A DNA stretch of 18,371 nucleotides from LGRD01 sp031382215. GTDB taxonomy: Bacteria; Pseudomonadota; Gammaproteobacteria; Burkholderiales; Burkholderiaceae_C. The notes beneath the pieces were generated by a model that saw only the letters and a program-made list of their open reading frames with translations, was not told the DNA's origin and ran no database searches. The stretch spans positions 1-18,371 of the forward strand of contig JANMYQ010000320.1 of assembly GCA_031382215.1 (NCBI GenBank). The letters are read 5' to 3'. The translations under genes were made by a program, and so were the position numbers. Positions 1 through 6,009 of this stretch are shown in pieces; within the stretch, counting starts at the first letter, position 1; each line of letters begins with the position of its first letter.

Positions 1-60
1 AAAAGCCGGTGCCGCAAAGGTGCGTTCGGGCAGGTCGGAGGGCGCCTCTGAGGCGGCGAG

Positions 61-214
61 GAGCGGAGCTCTGGGGTCGGCGCGCTTGCGCGCTTCGTAA
101 ACTGACTCGCCGCGGCTGTTTGAACGAAATGAGCGCAGCGAATGGAGTGAGTTCGGCGGCGCGACCCCAGAGCGAGCACCGCAGCGGAGTCGGCTGTACC
201 CGGCCGACCGCCTC
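61..214 (-). repeat. Dispersed ~150 bp repeat, left copy
   Basis: The reverse complement of this stretch aligns along nearly its whole length with 18217-18370, with a few short gaps and mismatches. The longest exact block is 23 nt (74-96 against 18335-18357) and is centred on the self-complementary core GCGCGCTTGCGCGC. The copy also has perfect 11 bp inverted arms, CTCTGGGGTCG at 69-79 and CGACCCCAGAG at 162-172, so it could fold into a long cruciform or RNA hairpin. No protein-like reading frame is convincing in it. Bases 1-307 hold no supported gene, only this repeat and the short leader of the next gene. It could be a REP/MITE-like element. Its function is unknown. Confidence 0.75.
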
Positions 215-307
215 AGCGAAGCCCTCCGGCCTGCCCGGACGCGCCTTTGCTGCGCAGAGGCTCGCATGGACAACGCGCGCATCGTCCTCAGCGACGGAGC
301 CAATGAC

Positions 308-1225
308 ATGACCGCAGAAGAAAAACTCGACAAGGTAGCGCATCAGTTGAAGGCGCAAGGCCTGGCCTACGCACTCGTCACCGTCGTGCGCACCGTCGCG
401 CCGACGTCGGCCTACGTCGGCGCTCAGGCCATCGTCGCTGCCGACGGCAGTCTGCACGGCTGGATCGGCGGCGGGTGCGCGAAGGGCGTGGTGATTGCAG
501 CGGCGGCGAAGACGCTGGTGAGCGGGCTGCCCAAGCTGGTGCGCATCAGCAACGACCAGACGGTGGAAGAAGAGGGCATCGAACAGCATGCGATGCGCTG
601 CGCGAGCAATGGCACGATCGAGTTGTTCATCCAACCCTTCGTCGAACGGCCCGGCCTGTGCGTGCTGGGCGCGACGCCGGCCGCTGATGAAGCACGCTTT
701 CTGGCCGAGCGGCTGGGCATCAAGGTGGGCGACGCGCCAGGCGCCGCACCGATCGTGCTGGTGGCCACGCAGGGCGAAGGCGACGAAGCGGCGCTGCAGG
801 CCGCGCTCGAATCGAACGCCGCGCAGGTGTTGATGATCGCCAGCGCGCGCAAGGCCGAGCGCCTGCGTGCGGCGATGCTGGCCCGCGGTGTGCCGGCCGA
901 GCGCGTGGCGTTGCTGCGCGCGCCGGTGGGGCCCGACATCGGCGCGGCCACGCCGGCCGAGATTGCGCTCGCGGCGGTGGCAGAGGTGGTGCGGTTGCGG
1001 CGCGAACGACGGCTGCCTGAGGTGGTGGCGGGTGGGCCGCCGGCCGGCTACGTCAACCCGGTCTGCGGTGCGGCGATCACCGCCGCGATGGTCATCCACA
1101 CGCTTGAACACGACGGTATGCTGCAGTACTTCTGCTGCGACCATTGCAAGACGGAGTTCGAACGCGAACCCGACAAGTACACGGCGGCGGCGCGGCAGCG
1201 CGCCACGACTCTGACGGAGAGCTGA
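308..1225 (+). CDS. XdhC/CoxI-family molybdenum hydroxylase maturation protein with C-terminal YHS domain
   Basis: The predicted protein has 305 aa. The N-terminal part (about residues 10-110) matches the XdhC/CoxI family: an ALVTVVRTVAPTSA-like strand, then WIGGGC with Cys57, and a second Cys98 further on. Family members insert or protect sulfurated molybdenum cofactor for xanthine dehydrogenase or CO-dehydrogenase-type enzymes. The central part (about 115-235) resembles the XdhC C-terminal Rossmann-like region but lacks an obvious histidine in its first loop. Residues about 247-292 form a YHS domain, with a VNPVCG motif (Cys253) and YFCCDHC (Cys276, 277, 280), a putative metal site. The ATG at 308 was chosen because GGAG lies 8 nt upstream. 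An ATG at 266, with AGAGG 5 nt upstream, is a possible alternative adding 14 residues. The gene lies 2 bp before the nucleotidyltransferase gene, so the two are probably co-transcribed. The target enzyme is not in the window. Confidence 0.85.
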   Translation: MTAEEKLDKVAHQLKAQGLAYALVTVVRTVAPTSAYVGAQAIVAADGSLHGWIGGGCAKGVVIAAAAKTLVSGLPKLVRISNDQTVEEEGIEQHAMRCASNGTIELFIQPFVERPGLCVLGATPAADEARFLAERLGIKVGDAPGAAPIVLVATQGEGDEAALQAALESNAAQVLMIASARKAERLRAAMLARGVPAERVALLRAPVGPDIGAATPAEIALAAVAEVVRLRRERRLPEVVAGGPPAGYVNPVCGAAITAAMVIHTLEHDGMLQYFCCDHCKTEFEREPDKYTAAARQRATTLTES

Positions 1226-1227
1226 TC

Positions 1228-1911
1228 ATGGGATGCCACCTGAAACCCAACTGCCTGTACTCCCGCCTGCGCATCGGCGCGGTGCTGCTGGCGGCCGGCG
1301 AAGGCAGCCGCATGGGGGGCGTGGCCAAGCCGCTGATCACGCTGCAGGGCGTGCCGCTGATCAAGCGCCAACTGGTGGCGCTCAGCGGCGCCGGCATCGA
1401 CGAGGTGGTGATCGTGACCGGCCACGCGCGCGAGGCCGTCGAAGCGCAGGTGCAGACGTTTCCAGTGACGCTGGCGCACAACCCGGCCTACCGCGACGGC
1501 CAGCAAGGCTCGGTGCGCATCGGCCTGGCCGCGCTCAGCGGTGCGTTCGACGCGGTGCTGGTGGTGCTGGCCGACCAGCCGCTGATCGGTGCCGACGACG
1601 TGACCGAACTGGTCTCGGCCTTCAAGAAGCGCCCCGGCGGCCACGTGGTGGTGCCGCGCGTGACGGTGGAAGGCGTGGCGCGGCGCGGCAACCCCATCGT
1701 GCTCGACGCGACCGCGCAGGCAGACATCCTCTCCAGCGACGCCAACCTCGGCTGCCGCCACTTCATCGAACGCAACCCGACGCTGGTGCATGTGCACGAC
1801 ACCACCAACACCCGCTTCGTGACCGATCTGGACACGCTGGACGACGTGGCGCAACTCGCTCGCCGCACCGGCTGGAAGCTGGAACTGCCGGCACTGGAAG
1901 TCACAGGCTGA
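1228..1911 (+). CDS. MobA/MocA-like molybdenum cofactor nucleotidyltransferase
   Basis: This 227 aa protein has an NTP-transferase fold. Residues 21-30 form the LAAGEGSRMG nucleotide-binding loop, followed by Lys34 in AKPL. LADQP (Asp116) is the usual metal/NTP-binding segment, and RGNP (153-156) and TDLDTLDD (199-206) are also typical. Enzymes of this type transfer CMP or GMP from CTP or GTP to molybdopterin-Mo. The MocA branch makes the cytosine dinucleotide cofactor used by xanthine dehydrogenase and CO-dehydrogenase-like enzymes, and pairing with an XdhC/CoxI gene favours that branch. The ATG at 1228 has GGAG 8 nt upstream and begins 2 bp after the XdhC stop, which suggests translational coupling. 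The specificity for CTP or GTP is not settled by the sequence alone. Confidence 0.85.
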   Translation: MGCHLKPNCLYSRLRIGAVLLAAGEGSRMGGVAKPLITLQGVPLIKRQLVALSGAGIDEVVIVTGHAREAVEAQVQTFPVTLAHNPAYRDGQQGSVRIGLAALSGAFDAVLVVLADQPLIGADDVTELVSAFKKRPGGHVVVPRVTVEGVARRGNPIVLDATAQADILSSDANLGCRHFIERNPTLVHVHDTTNTRFVTDLDTLDDVAQLARRTGWKLELPALEVTG

Positions 1912-1930
1912 GTCTGGGCGCGGGCAAGCC

Positions 1931-1966
1931 CCTCTCCCCAACCCTCTCCCCAAAGGGGCGAGGGAG
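1931..1966. repeat. Intergenic CCCTCTCCC-type palindromic repeat
   Basis: CCCTC-T-CCCC (1942-1951) pairs with GGGG-C-GAGGG (1955-1964) around an AAA loop, with one mismatch in the stem. A partial extra CCCTCTCCCC copy precedes it at 1930-1939. It lies just after the nucleotidyltransferase stop and before the kinase gene. The same motif type occurs near 3847 and 10616. There is no U tract, so it is not a classical Rho-independent terminator. It could act as an mRNA 3'-end stabiliser or a REP-like unit. Confidence 0.65.
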
Positions 1967-2056
1967 CCAAGGCCGCGAGCGCGTATGCGTTCCTGCACAA
2001 AGAGCGACATGCCTTGCGGCCGAACACGGCGAACCGCGAACGTACACTGCGCGTCA

Positions 2057-3202
2057 ATGAAGAGCGCCAAACCGCACACCCTGCGCCTGCTGCACTTGGA
2101 GGATTCGGATCTCGACCACGTGCTGGTGCTGGCCCACCTGCACCGCGGCGGGTTGAAGGTGAACGCCACGCGCATCGACTCGGAAGCCGAGTTCGTGGCC
2201 GCGCTGCGCAAACCCTGGGACGCGATCATTTCCGACTACAACCTGCCCGGCTTCTCGGGCCTGGTGGCGCTCGACCTGCTCAAGGCCAGCGGCCGCGACG
2301 TGCCGTTCCTGATCGTCTCGGGCGAGATCGGTGAAGAGGTGGCCGTCGAAGCCATGCGCAACGGCGCGAGCGACTACCTGCGCAAGGGCAACCTGTCGCG
2401 CCTGGTGCCGGCGCTGCTGCACGCAGTGGAGGCGAGCGAAACCCGCCGCGCCCGCGCGCGTGCCGACCAGGAACTGAACGAATCGAAACAGCGCCTGCGC
2501 GAACTGGCGCAGCACCTTCAGGCCAGCATCGAACAAGAGCGCGCCGCGATCGCACGCGAAATTCACGACGACGTGGGCGGCTCGCTCACCGCGCTGAAAT
2601 TCGAGCTCGCGTGGATCGCGCGCCACGCCGAGTCGCAAGAGGTGATCGCACGCGCCAACTCGGCGCTCGAGACCGTCACCCACGCCATTGAATCGAGCCA
2701 GCGCATCATGCACAACCTGCGCCCGGCCATTCTCGAGCAGGGGCTGGTGGCGGCGCTGCAGTGGATCACCGGCCGGTTCGAAAAGCGCAGCGGTGTGAGT
2801 TGCGTGCTGCGCACGCCGCCCTCGTTGCCGGCCTTGCCCATCGGCGTGCCGCTGGTGGCTTACCGTGTGGCGCAAGAGGCGCTGACGAACATCACCAAAC
2901 ATGCGCATGCCGGGCATGTGGAGATCGACTTGTCACTGGCCGGCGGAGTGCTGTCGATCGAAGTCAGCGACGACGGTGTGGGCCTCAGCAACGACGCGCT
3001 CGGCAAGGCCCGCTCGTTCGGCCTGCGCGGCCTGCACGAGCGCGCACGCACGGTGGGTGGCTGGGTCGACATGAGCAGCCACCCCGGCAAGGGCACCACC
3101 TTGATCCTGTCGGTGCCGCTGCAGAAGGTGCAGAAGACGACGGTGCTGGAGCCGCTGGCCACGTCGGCCGCAGCCGACCCGAGCCGATGGGGGGACCTGT
3201 GA
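2057..3202 (+). CDS. Soluble receiver-histidine kinase, NarL/DegS-type (HisKA_3)
   Basis: This 381 aa protein has no membrane segment. Residues about 9-125 are a response-regulator receiver domain, with an acidic start (LHLEDSD), phospho-acceptor Asp60 in ISDYNLPG, Ser88 and Lys110. A coiled coil (about 130-160) leads into a HisKA_3 dimerisation domain with REIHDDVGG and phospho-acceptor His170. The HATPase_c domain follows, with an N box (QEALTNITKHA, Asn278), DDGVG (Asp306) and GLRGLHER. It should autophosphorylate and pass phosphate to the adjacent NarL-type regulator, whose start overlaps its stop. Input presumably comes through the N-terminal receiver from another kinase, since no sensor domain is visible. 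The start was placed at 2057, where family homology begins. There is no clear Shine-Dalgarno site there, and in-frame starts exist further upstream (from 1985). Confidence 0.88.
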   Translation: MKSAKPHTLRLLHLEDSDLDHVLVLAHLHRGGLKVNATRIDSEAEFVAALRKPWDAIISDYNLPGFSGLVALDLLKASGRDVPFLIVSGEIGEEVAVEAMRNGASDYLRKGNLSRLVPALLHAVEASETRRARARADQELNESKQRLRELAQHLQASIEQERAAIAREIHDDVGGSLTALKFELAWIARHAESQEVIARANSALETVTHAIESSQRIMHNLRPAILEQGLVAALQWITGRFEKRSGVSCVLRTPPSLPALPIGVPLVAYRVAQEALTNITKHAHAGHVEIDLSLAGGVLSIEVSDDGVGLSNDALGKARSFGLRGLHERARTVGGWVDMSSHPGKGTTLILSVPLQKVQKTTVLEPLATSAAADPSRWGDL

Positions 3203-3834
3203 TCAAGGTCATTCTTTGTGACGACCATGCGCTGATCCGGCGCGGCATCCGCGACACGCTGTGCGACGCGTCCGACATCGAGGTGGTGGGCGAAGCGGGC
3301 GACTACGGCGAGCTGCGCAGCCTGCTGCGTAACACCTCGTGCGACGTGCTGGTGCTCGACATCAACCTGCCCGGCCGCAGCGGCCTGGACGTGCTGCACG
3401 CGCTGAAGGACGAAGGCAGCAGCCTGCGCGTGCTGGTGGTGTCGATGTACCCGGAAGACCAGTACGCCATCCGCGCGCTGCGCGCTGGCGCATTCGGCTA
3501 CGTCAACAAGGGCGGCGACCCGGCCACCATCGTGGCCGCGGTGCGCACGGTGGCGCAAGGGCGCAAGTACGTCACGCCCGACATGGCGCAGATGCTGGTC
3601 GAGAGCCTGACCACGCCGGTCACCGGCAACGCGCACGAAAAGCTGTCCGACCGCGAGTTGCAGACCCTGGTGATGATCGCCTCCGGCAAGCGCCTGGCCG
3701 ACATTGCGGTGGAGCTGAACCTGAGCCCCAAGACCGTCAGCGTCTACCGCGCGCGCGTGCTCGAGAAGCTGGGCCTGAGCAACAACTCCGAGATGACGGT
3801 CTACGCCATTCGCAACGGGCTGGTGGGCGAGTGA
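3199..3834 (+). CDS. NarL/FixJ-family response regulator (receiver + LuxR-type HTH)
   Basis: This 211 aa protein is a complete two-domain regulator. The receiver domain (about 1-120) has Asp8/Asp9, phospho-acceptor Asp54 in LDINLPG, Ser82 and Lys104. The C-terminal LuxR/GerE helix-turn-helix (about 147-207) shows LSDRELQTL, then DIAVELNLSPKTVSVYRARVLEKL in order. It is expected to bind DNA after phosphorylation by the kinase just upstream. The GTG at 3199 overlaps the kinase stop (GTGA) and has a G-rich Shine-Dalgarno (GGGGGGA, 3189-3195) close upstream. An in-frame ATG at 3187 lacks a good site. The regulon is unknown. A hairpin repeat follows 12 bp after the stop. Confidence 0.92.
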   Translation: MIKVILCDDHALIRRGIRDTLCDASDIEVVGEAGDYGELRSLLRNTSCDVLVLDINLPGRSGLDVLHALKDEGSSLRVLVVSMYPEDQYAIRALRAGAFGYVNKGGDPATIVAAVRTVAQGRKYVTPDMAQMLVESLTTPVTGNAHEKLSDRELQTLVMIASGKRLADIAVELNLSPKTVSVYRARVLEKLGLSNNSEMTVYAIRNGLVGE

Positions 3835-3846
3835 GCTGCTCCAGTT

Positions 3847-3878
3847 CCCTCTCCCTCTGGGAGAGGGCTAGGGTGAGG
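3847..3878. repeat. Intergenic CCCTCTCCC-type hairpin repeat
   Basis: A perfect 9 bp stem, CCCTCTCCC (3847-3855) and GGGAGAGGG (3859-3867), encloses a TCT loop and is followed by CTAGGGTGAGGG. It sits 12 bp after the response-regulator stop and reaches into the start of the lipoprotein gene. Its purine arm (AGAGGG, 3862-3867) lies 5 nt before the chosen GTG start. It belongs to the same family as the units at 1931 and 10612. It may attenuate or stabilise the message. Confidence 0.7.
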
Positions 3879-4169
3879 GCAGCCCACCGCCGCCTCTCCC
3901 TACTCCTCCTCATCACCCTCCAGGCCTGCGTCGTCGTCCCCCGCACCACCACCGTCTACGACGAACAGTGCCGCATCCACATGCGCCAGATGGTGCTCGA
4001 CGTCGAACAGGTCGGCTTCTTCGGCGGCTGCGTCAACCAGGGTTGTGTGGCCTTGCTGGTGGGCGCGGGGGTCGTGACTGCGGCCACTGCGGTCGTCTCG
4101 GGCAGCATTGCGGTGGCCGGCAACATCGTCTACTGGTTCGAGCGGCAGGGGCAGTGCGCAGCGCGCTGA
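3873..4169 (+). CDS. Small cysteine-containing lipoprotein of unknown function
   Basis: I do not recognise the family. From the GTG at 3873 the protein has 98 aa. Residues 1-18 are a lipoprotein signal peptide: two arginines, a LSLLLLIT hydrophobic core, and lipobox L16-Q17-A18-C19, so lipidation at Cys19 and membrane anchoring are expected. Four further cysteines (33, 53, 58, 95) could form disulfides in the periplasm. Residues about 58-87 are strongly hydrophobic and small-residue-rich, like a membrane or glycine-zipper-type segment, followed by YWFERQGQC. An in-frame GTG at 3831 would overlap the regulator stop but would make the protein begin with a translated hairpin repeat, so it is less likely. 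The gene ends 19 bp before the phosphoesterase start. Confidence 0.65.
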   Translation: MRAAHRRLSLLLLITLQACVVVPRTTTVYDEQCRIHMRQMVLDVEQVGFFGGCVNQGCVALLVGAGVVTAATAVVSGSIAVAGNIVYWFERQGQCAAR

Positions 4170-4188
4170 TGTCGCCGAGCTGCGCGCC

Positions 4189-4983
4189 ATGCTGATCGCC
4201 CAACTCTCCGACCTCCACGTCCGTCCGCGCGGCCAGATCTACCGCGGCGTGGCCGACTCCAACCGCATGTTCGCTGAAGCGATCGAGCACCTGCACCGCC
4301 TCGACCGCCGGCCCGACCTGGTGCTGCTGACCGGCGACCTCGTCGACGAAGGCGAGCCCGACGAGTACGCGATGCTGCTCGAACTGCTGGGCTCGCTGAC
4401 CTTGCCGTACCTCGTGATCCCGGGAAACCACGACCGCCGCGCCACCTTCCTCGCCGCGTTCGGCCACCACACGCATTTGCCGATCAGCGGTCCGCTGCAC
4501 TTCTGCATCGACACGCACCCGGTGCGCATCGTCGCGCTCGATTCCTGCCCGCCGGGCCAGCACCACGGCCACATCGACGCGGCCGGCCTTGAATGGCTGC
4601 AAACCACGCTGGCCGCCGACCCGCACAAGCCCACGCTCGTGCTGATGCACCATCCGCCCTTCGCCAGCGGCATTGGGTACCTCGACGAATACCGCTACCT
4701 CGACGCCCAGCCGCTCGCCGCCATCCTGCGCCGCTTCGGCAACATCGAGGCCGTGCTGTGCGGCCACGTGCACCGGTCGATGGCGCAGCGCTGGGCTGGC
4801 ACCGTGGTGATGAGCTGCCCCAGCACCACCACCGAGATCGCACTGCAGCTCGACCCGGCCGCGAAGCCGCAGACCTTCCTCGGCCCACCGGCCTGCCTGC
4901 TGCACCTGTGGGACCCGGCGCACGGGCTGGTCAGCCACACCAGCTACATCGGCAGCTACCCCGGGCCGTATCCGTTCTTCTGA
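4189..4983 (+). CDS. Class III metallophosphoesterase (CpdA/GpdQ-like cyclic-nucleotide phosphodiesterase)
   Basis: This 264 aa protein carries all metal-binding blocks of the calcineurin-like family in order: DLH (Asp8, His10), LLTGDLVDEG (Asp50), IPGNHDRR (Asn80, His81), LMHHPPF (His154/155) and CGHVHR (His193, His195). The two-metal site hydrolyses phosphodiester bonds. The length and the SDLHVR, GNHDRR and GHVHR motifs fit the CpdA/Icc and GpdQ group, which acts on 3',5'-cAMP or glycerophosphodiesters. The real substrate cannot be read from the sequence. No signal peptide is seen, so it is probably cytoplasmic. The ATG at 4189 starts directly with the conserved first strand. Longer starts (from 4108) would overlap the lipoprotein gene. 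Its 3' end overlaps the convergent YjbR-family gene by 28 bp. Confidence 0.88.
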   Translation: MLIAQLSDLHVRPRGQIYRGVADSNRMFAEAIEHLHRLDRRPDLVLLTGDLVDEGEPDEYAMLLELLGSLTLPYLVIPGNHDRRATFLAAFGHHTHLPISGPLHFCIDTHPVRIVALDSCPPGQHHGHIDAAGLEWLQTTLAADPHKPTLVLMHHPPFASGIGYLDEYRYLDAQPLAAILRRFGNIEAVLCGHVHRSMAQRWAGTVVMSCPSTTTEIALQLDPAAKPQTFLGPPACLLHLWDPAHGLVSHTSYIGSYPGPYPFF

Positions 4984-5378
4984 GCGGCGATCGCCTGCGC
5001 CGCCAGCGTCTTCGGCGCCAGGTGGCAGTAGCTCGCGCGCACCAGCGCGGCCACCTCGTCCCAGTCGGTGTGGTCATCGAGCTTCAGGCCCACGATGTCT
5101 GGGAACCACACCGGCCGGAAGAACGGCTCCCAGGTGTAGGCGTACGCGTCGAGCGACGGCAGCGGCGAGCGGAAGGTCAGCACGCACTGCGGCCCGCCCG
5201 ACCCCAGTGCCTTGGCATACGCCGCCGGATGCCCGCCATCCACCATCAGCACATGGGCAAAGTTCTTCTTGCGGATGCACCAGCGTGTGCCGACCCAGGC
5301 CGCTTCTTCAGTGGCCTCGGGGAGTGCCAGGCACAAGGGTCTGAGTGCGGCGAGGATCGGGGGAGGGACTTGGATCAA
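4956..5378 (-). CDS. MmcQ/YjbR-family protein
   Basis: From a TTG at 5378 the protein has 140 aa. It shows the YjbR/MmcQ pattern: LRPLCLALPEATEEAAW near the N-terminus, a KKNFAHVL strand, then LTFRS, WEPFF and a LDDHTDWDEVAALVRASY C-terminal helix. The fold is CyaY-like and is sometimes annotated as DNA-binding, but no function is firmly established. Start choice is uncertain. The only upstream in-frame ATG (5462) would give 28 extra cysteine-rich residues and overlap the divergent antitoxin gene, so the TTG just before the conserved region is preferred even though no Shine-Dalgarno is visible. Its last 28 bp overlap the convergent phosphoesterase gene. Confidence 0.75.
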   Translation of the reverse strand: MIQVPPPILAALRPLCLALPEATEEAAWVGTRWCIRKKNFAHVLMVDGGHPAAYAKALGSGGPQCVLTFRSPLPSLDAYAYTWEPFFRPVWFPDIVGLKLDDHTDWDEVAALVRASYCHLAPKTLAAQAIAAQKNGYGPG

Positions 5379-5384
5379 GGCGAT

Positions 5385-5413
5385 TTGACAACAGTTGCCA
5401 ACTTCAACATCAT
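5385..5413 (+). promoter_or_regulatory. Putative sigma70 promoter and operator of the parDE-like operon
   Basis: A perfect -35 hexamer TTGACA (5385-5390) is followed after 17 bp by CATCAT (5408-5413), a 4/6 match to TATAAT. The predicted transcript would start near 5420, at or just before the antitoxin ATG. The spacer holds alternating CAAC/GTTG half-sites, such as CAAC-A-GTTG (5389-5397) and GTTG-C-CAAC (5394-5402). These are plausible operator half-sites for autorepression by the ribbon-helix-helix antitoxin. This was read by eye only. Confidence 0.5.
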
Positions 5414-5419
5414 CGCCGC

Positions 5420-5674
5420 ATGAGCAGCACCAGCACCATGAACATCGCCTTGCCGGAGCCACTGCGCGACTACGTTGCGCGGCGGGTCGAGTCTGGCGAG
5501 TATGGCAATACCAGCGAATACGTTCGCGACCTGATCCGCAAGGACCAGCGCGAGCAACGCATCCTACGGCTGCGCGCGCTGGTCGAAGAAGGGCTGGCCA
5601 GCGGGCCGGCCACAGCGGACACCCCGGCGGACTGGAAAGAACTCAGAGCGATTGCCTGCGGCGACATCAAGTGA
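5420..5674 (+). CDS. ParD-family type II antitoxin (ribbon-helix-helix)
   Basis: This 84 aa protein begins with the ParD/CopG-type pattern: MNIALPEPLRDYVARRV (from residue 7), then GEYGNTSEYVRDLIRKD, which forms the ribbon-helix-helix DNA-binding domain. The C-terminal acidic and alanine-rich tail (about 48-84) is expected to wrap around and neutralise the toxin. It should repress its own promoter and bind the ParE-like toxin encoded immediately downstream, whose GTG start overlaps this gene's stop by 4 bp. Translation may start at 5420 or at the ATG at 5438; the predicted transcript start near 5420 leaves room for either. No strong Shine-Dalgarno is seen for either start. Confidence 0.88.
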   Translation: MSSTSTMNIALPEPLRDYVARRVESGEYGNTSEYVRDLIRKDQREQRILRLRALVEEGLASGPATADTPADWKELRAIACGDIK

Positions 5675-5979
5675 AGCCCTGTGTGCTGCGACCCCAGGCG
5701 CGCACCGACCGTCGCAACGAAGTCAGGTACTACCGCGAAGAGGCCGGCGCCAAGGTGGCAGCCAAGTTGGTCGATGCACTGGAGAAGGCTCTCGACGAGT
5801 TCAGGTGCAACCCGGCCATCGGTTCTCCCACCCTGGGCCAAGACCTCGGCGTCGAAGGCATGCGCATCTGGCTGATTTCAGGCTTTCCGCTCAGCTTCTG
5901 GTACTTCGAGCGCAAAACCCACGTTGACGTGGCCCGACTGGTCGGGCAGCGGCAGGATGCGATGGGCGTCGACGTGTGA
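5671..5979 (+). CDS. ParE/RelE-superfamily toxin
   Basis: This 102 aa protein has the ParE layout: an N-terminal strand (PCVLRPQARTD), two helices containing EVRYYREEAGAKVAAKLVDALEKAL, the GSPTLG loop, and the C-terminal beta sheet MRIWLISGFPLSFWYFER, ending in VDVARLVGQRQD. ParE toxins of this type usually poison DNA gyrase, whereas RelE relatives cut mRNA. The F/H-D-V..L...R-D ending favours ParE. The GTG start at 5671 overlaps the antitoxin stop (GTGA), so translation is probably coupled. The gene ends 30 bp before the convergent fliR stop. Both toxin and antitoxin look intact, so the module is probably functional. Confidence 0.85.
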   Translation: MKPCVLRPQARTDRRNEVRYYREEAGAKVAAKLVDALEKALDEFRCNPAIGSPTLGQDLGVEGMRIWLISGFPLSFWYFERKTHVDVARLVGQRQDAMGVDV

Positions 5980-6009
5980 CCTTGCACCTTGAATGGCAGG
6001 CCCACTGAA

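Noticed and set aside
266..307. Earlier ATG for the XdhC-like protein
   Set aside because: It is possible, but the extra 14 residues are not like the family and the ATG at 308 has a GGAG site at better spacing.
9..311. 100-codon plus-strand open frame at the left edge
   Set aside because: It lies in the dispersed repeat and overlaps the XdhC start; its sequence is arginine-rich and not protein-like.
1942..1964. Rho-independent terminator after the nucleotidyltransferase gene
   Set aside because: A hairpin is present but no T tract follows on either strand, so it was called a repeat instead.
1048..2229. 393-codon minus-strand open frame over the nucleotidyltransferase gene
   Set aside because: Histidine/arginine-rich shadow of a well-supported gene; it crosses intergenic repeats and has no recognisable domain.
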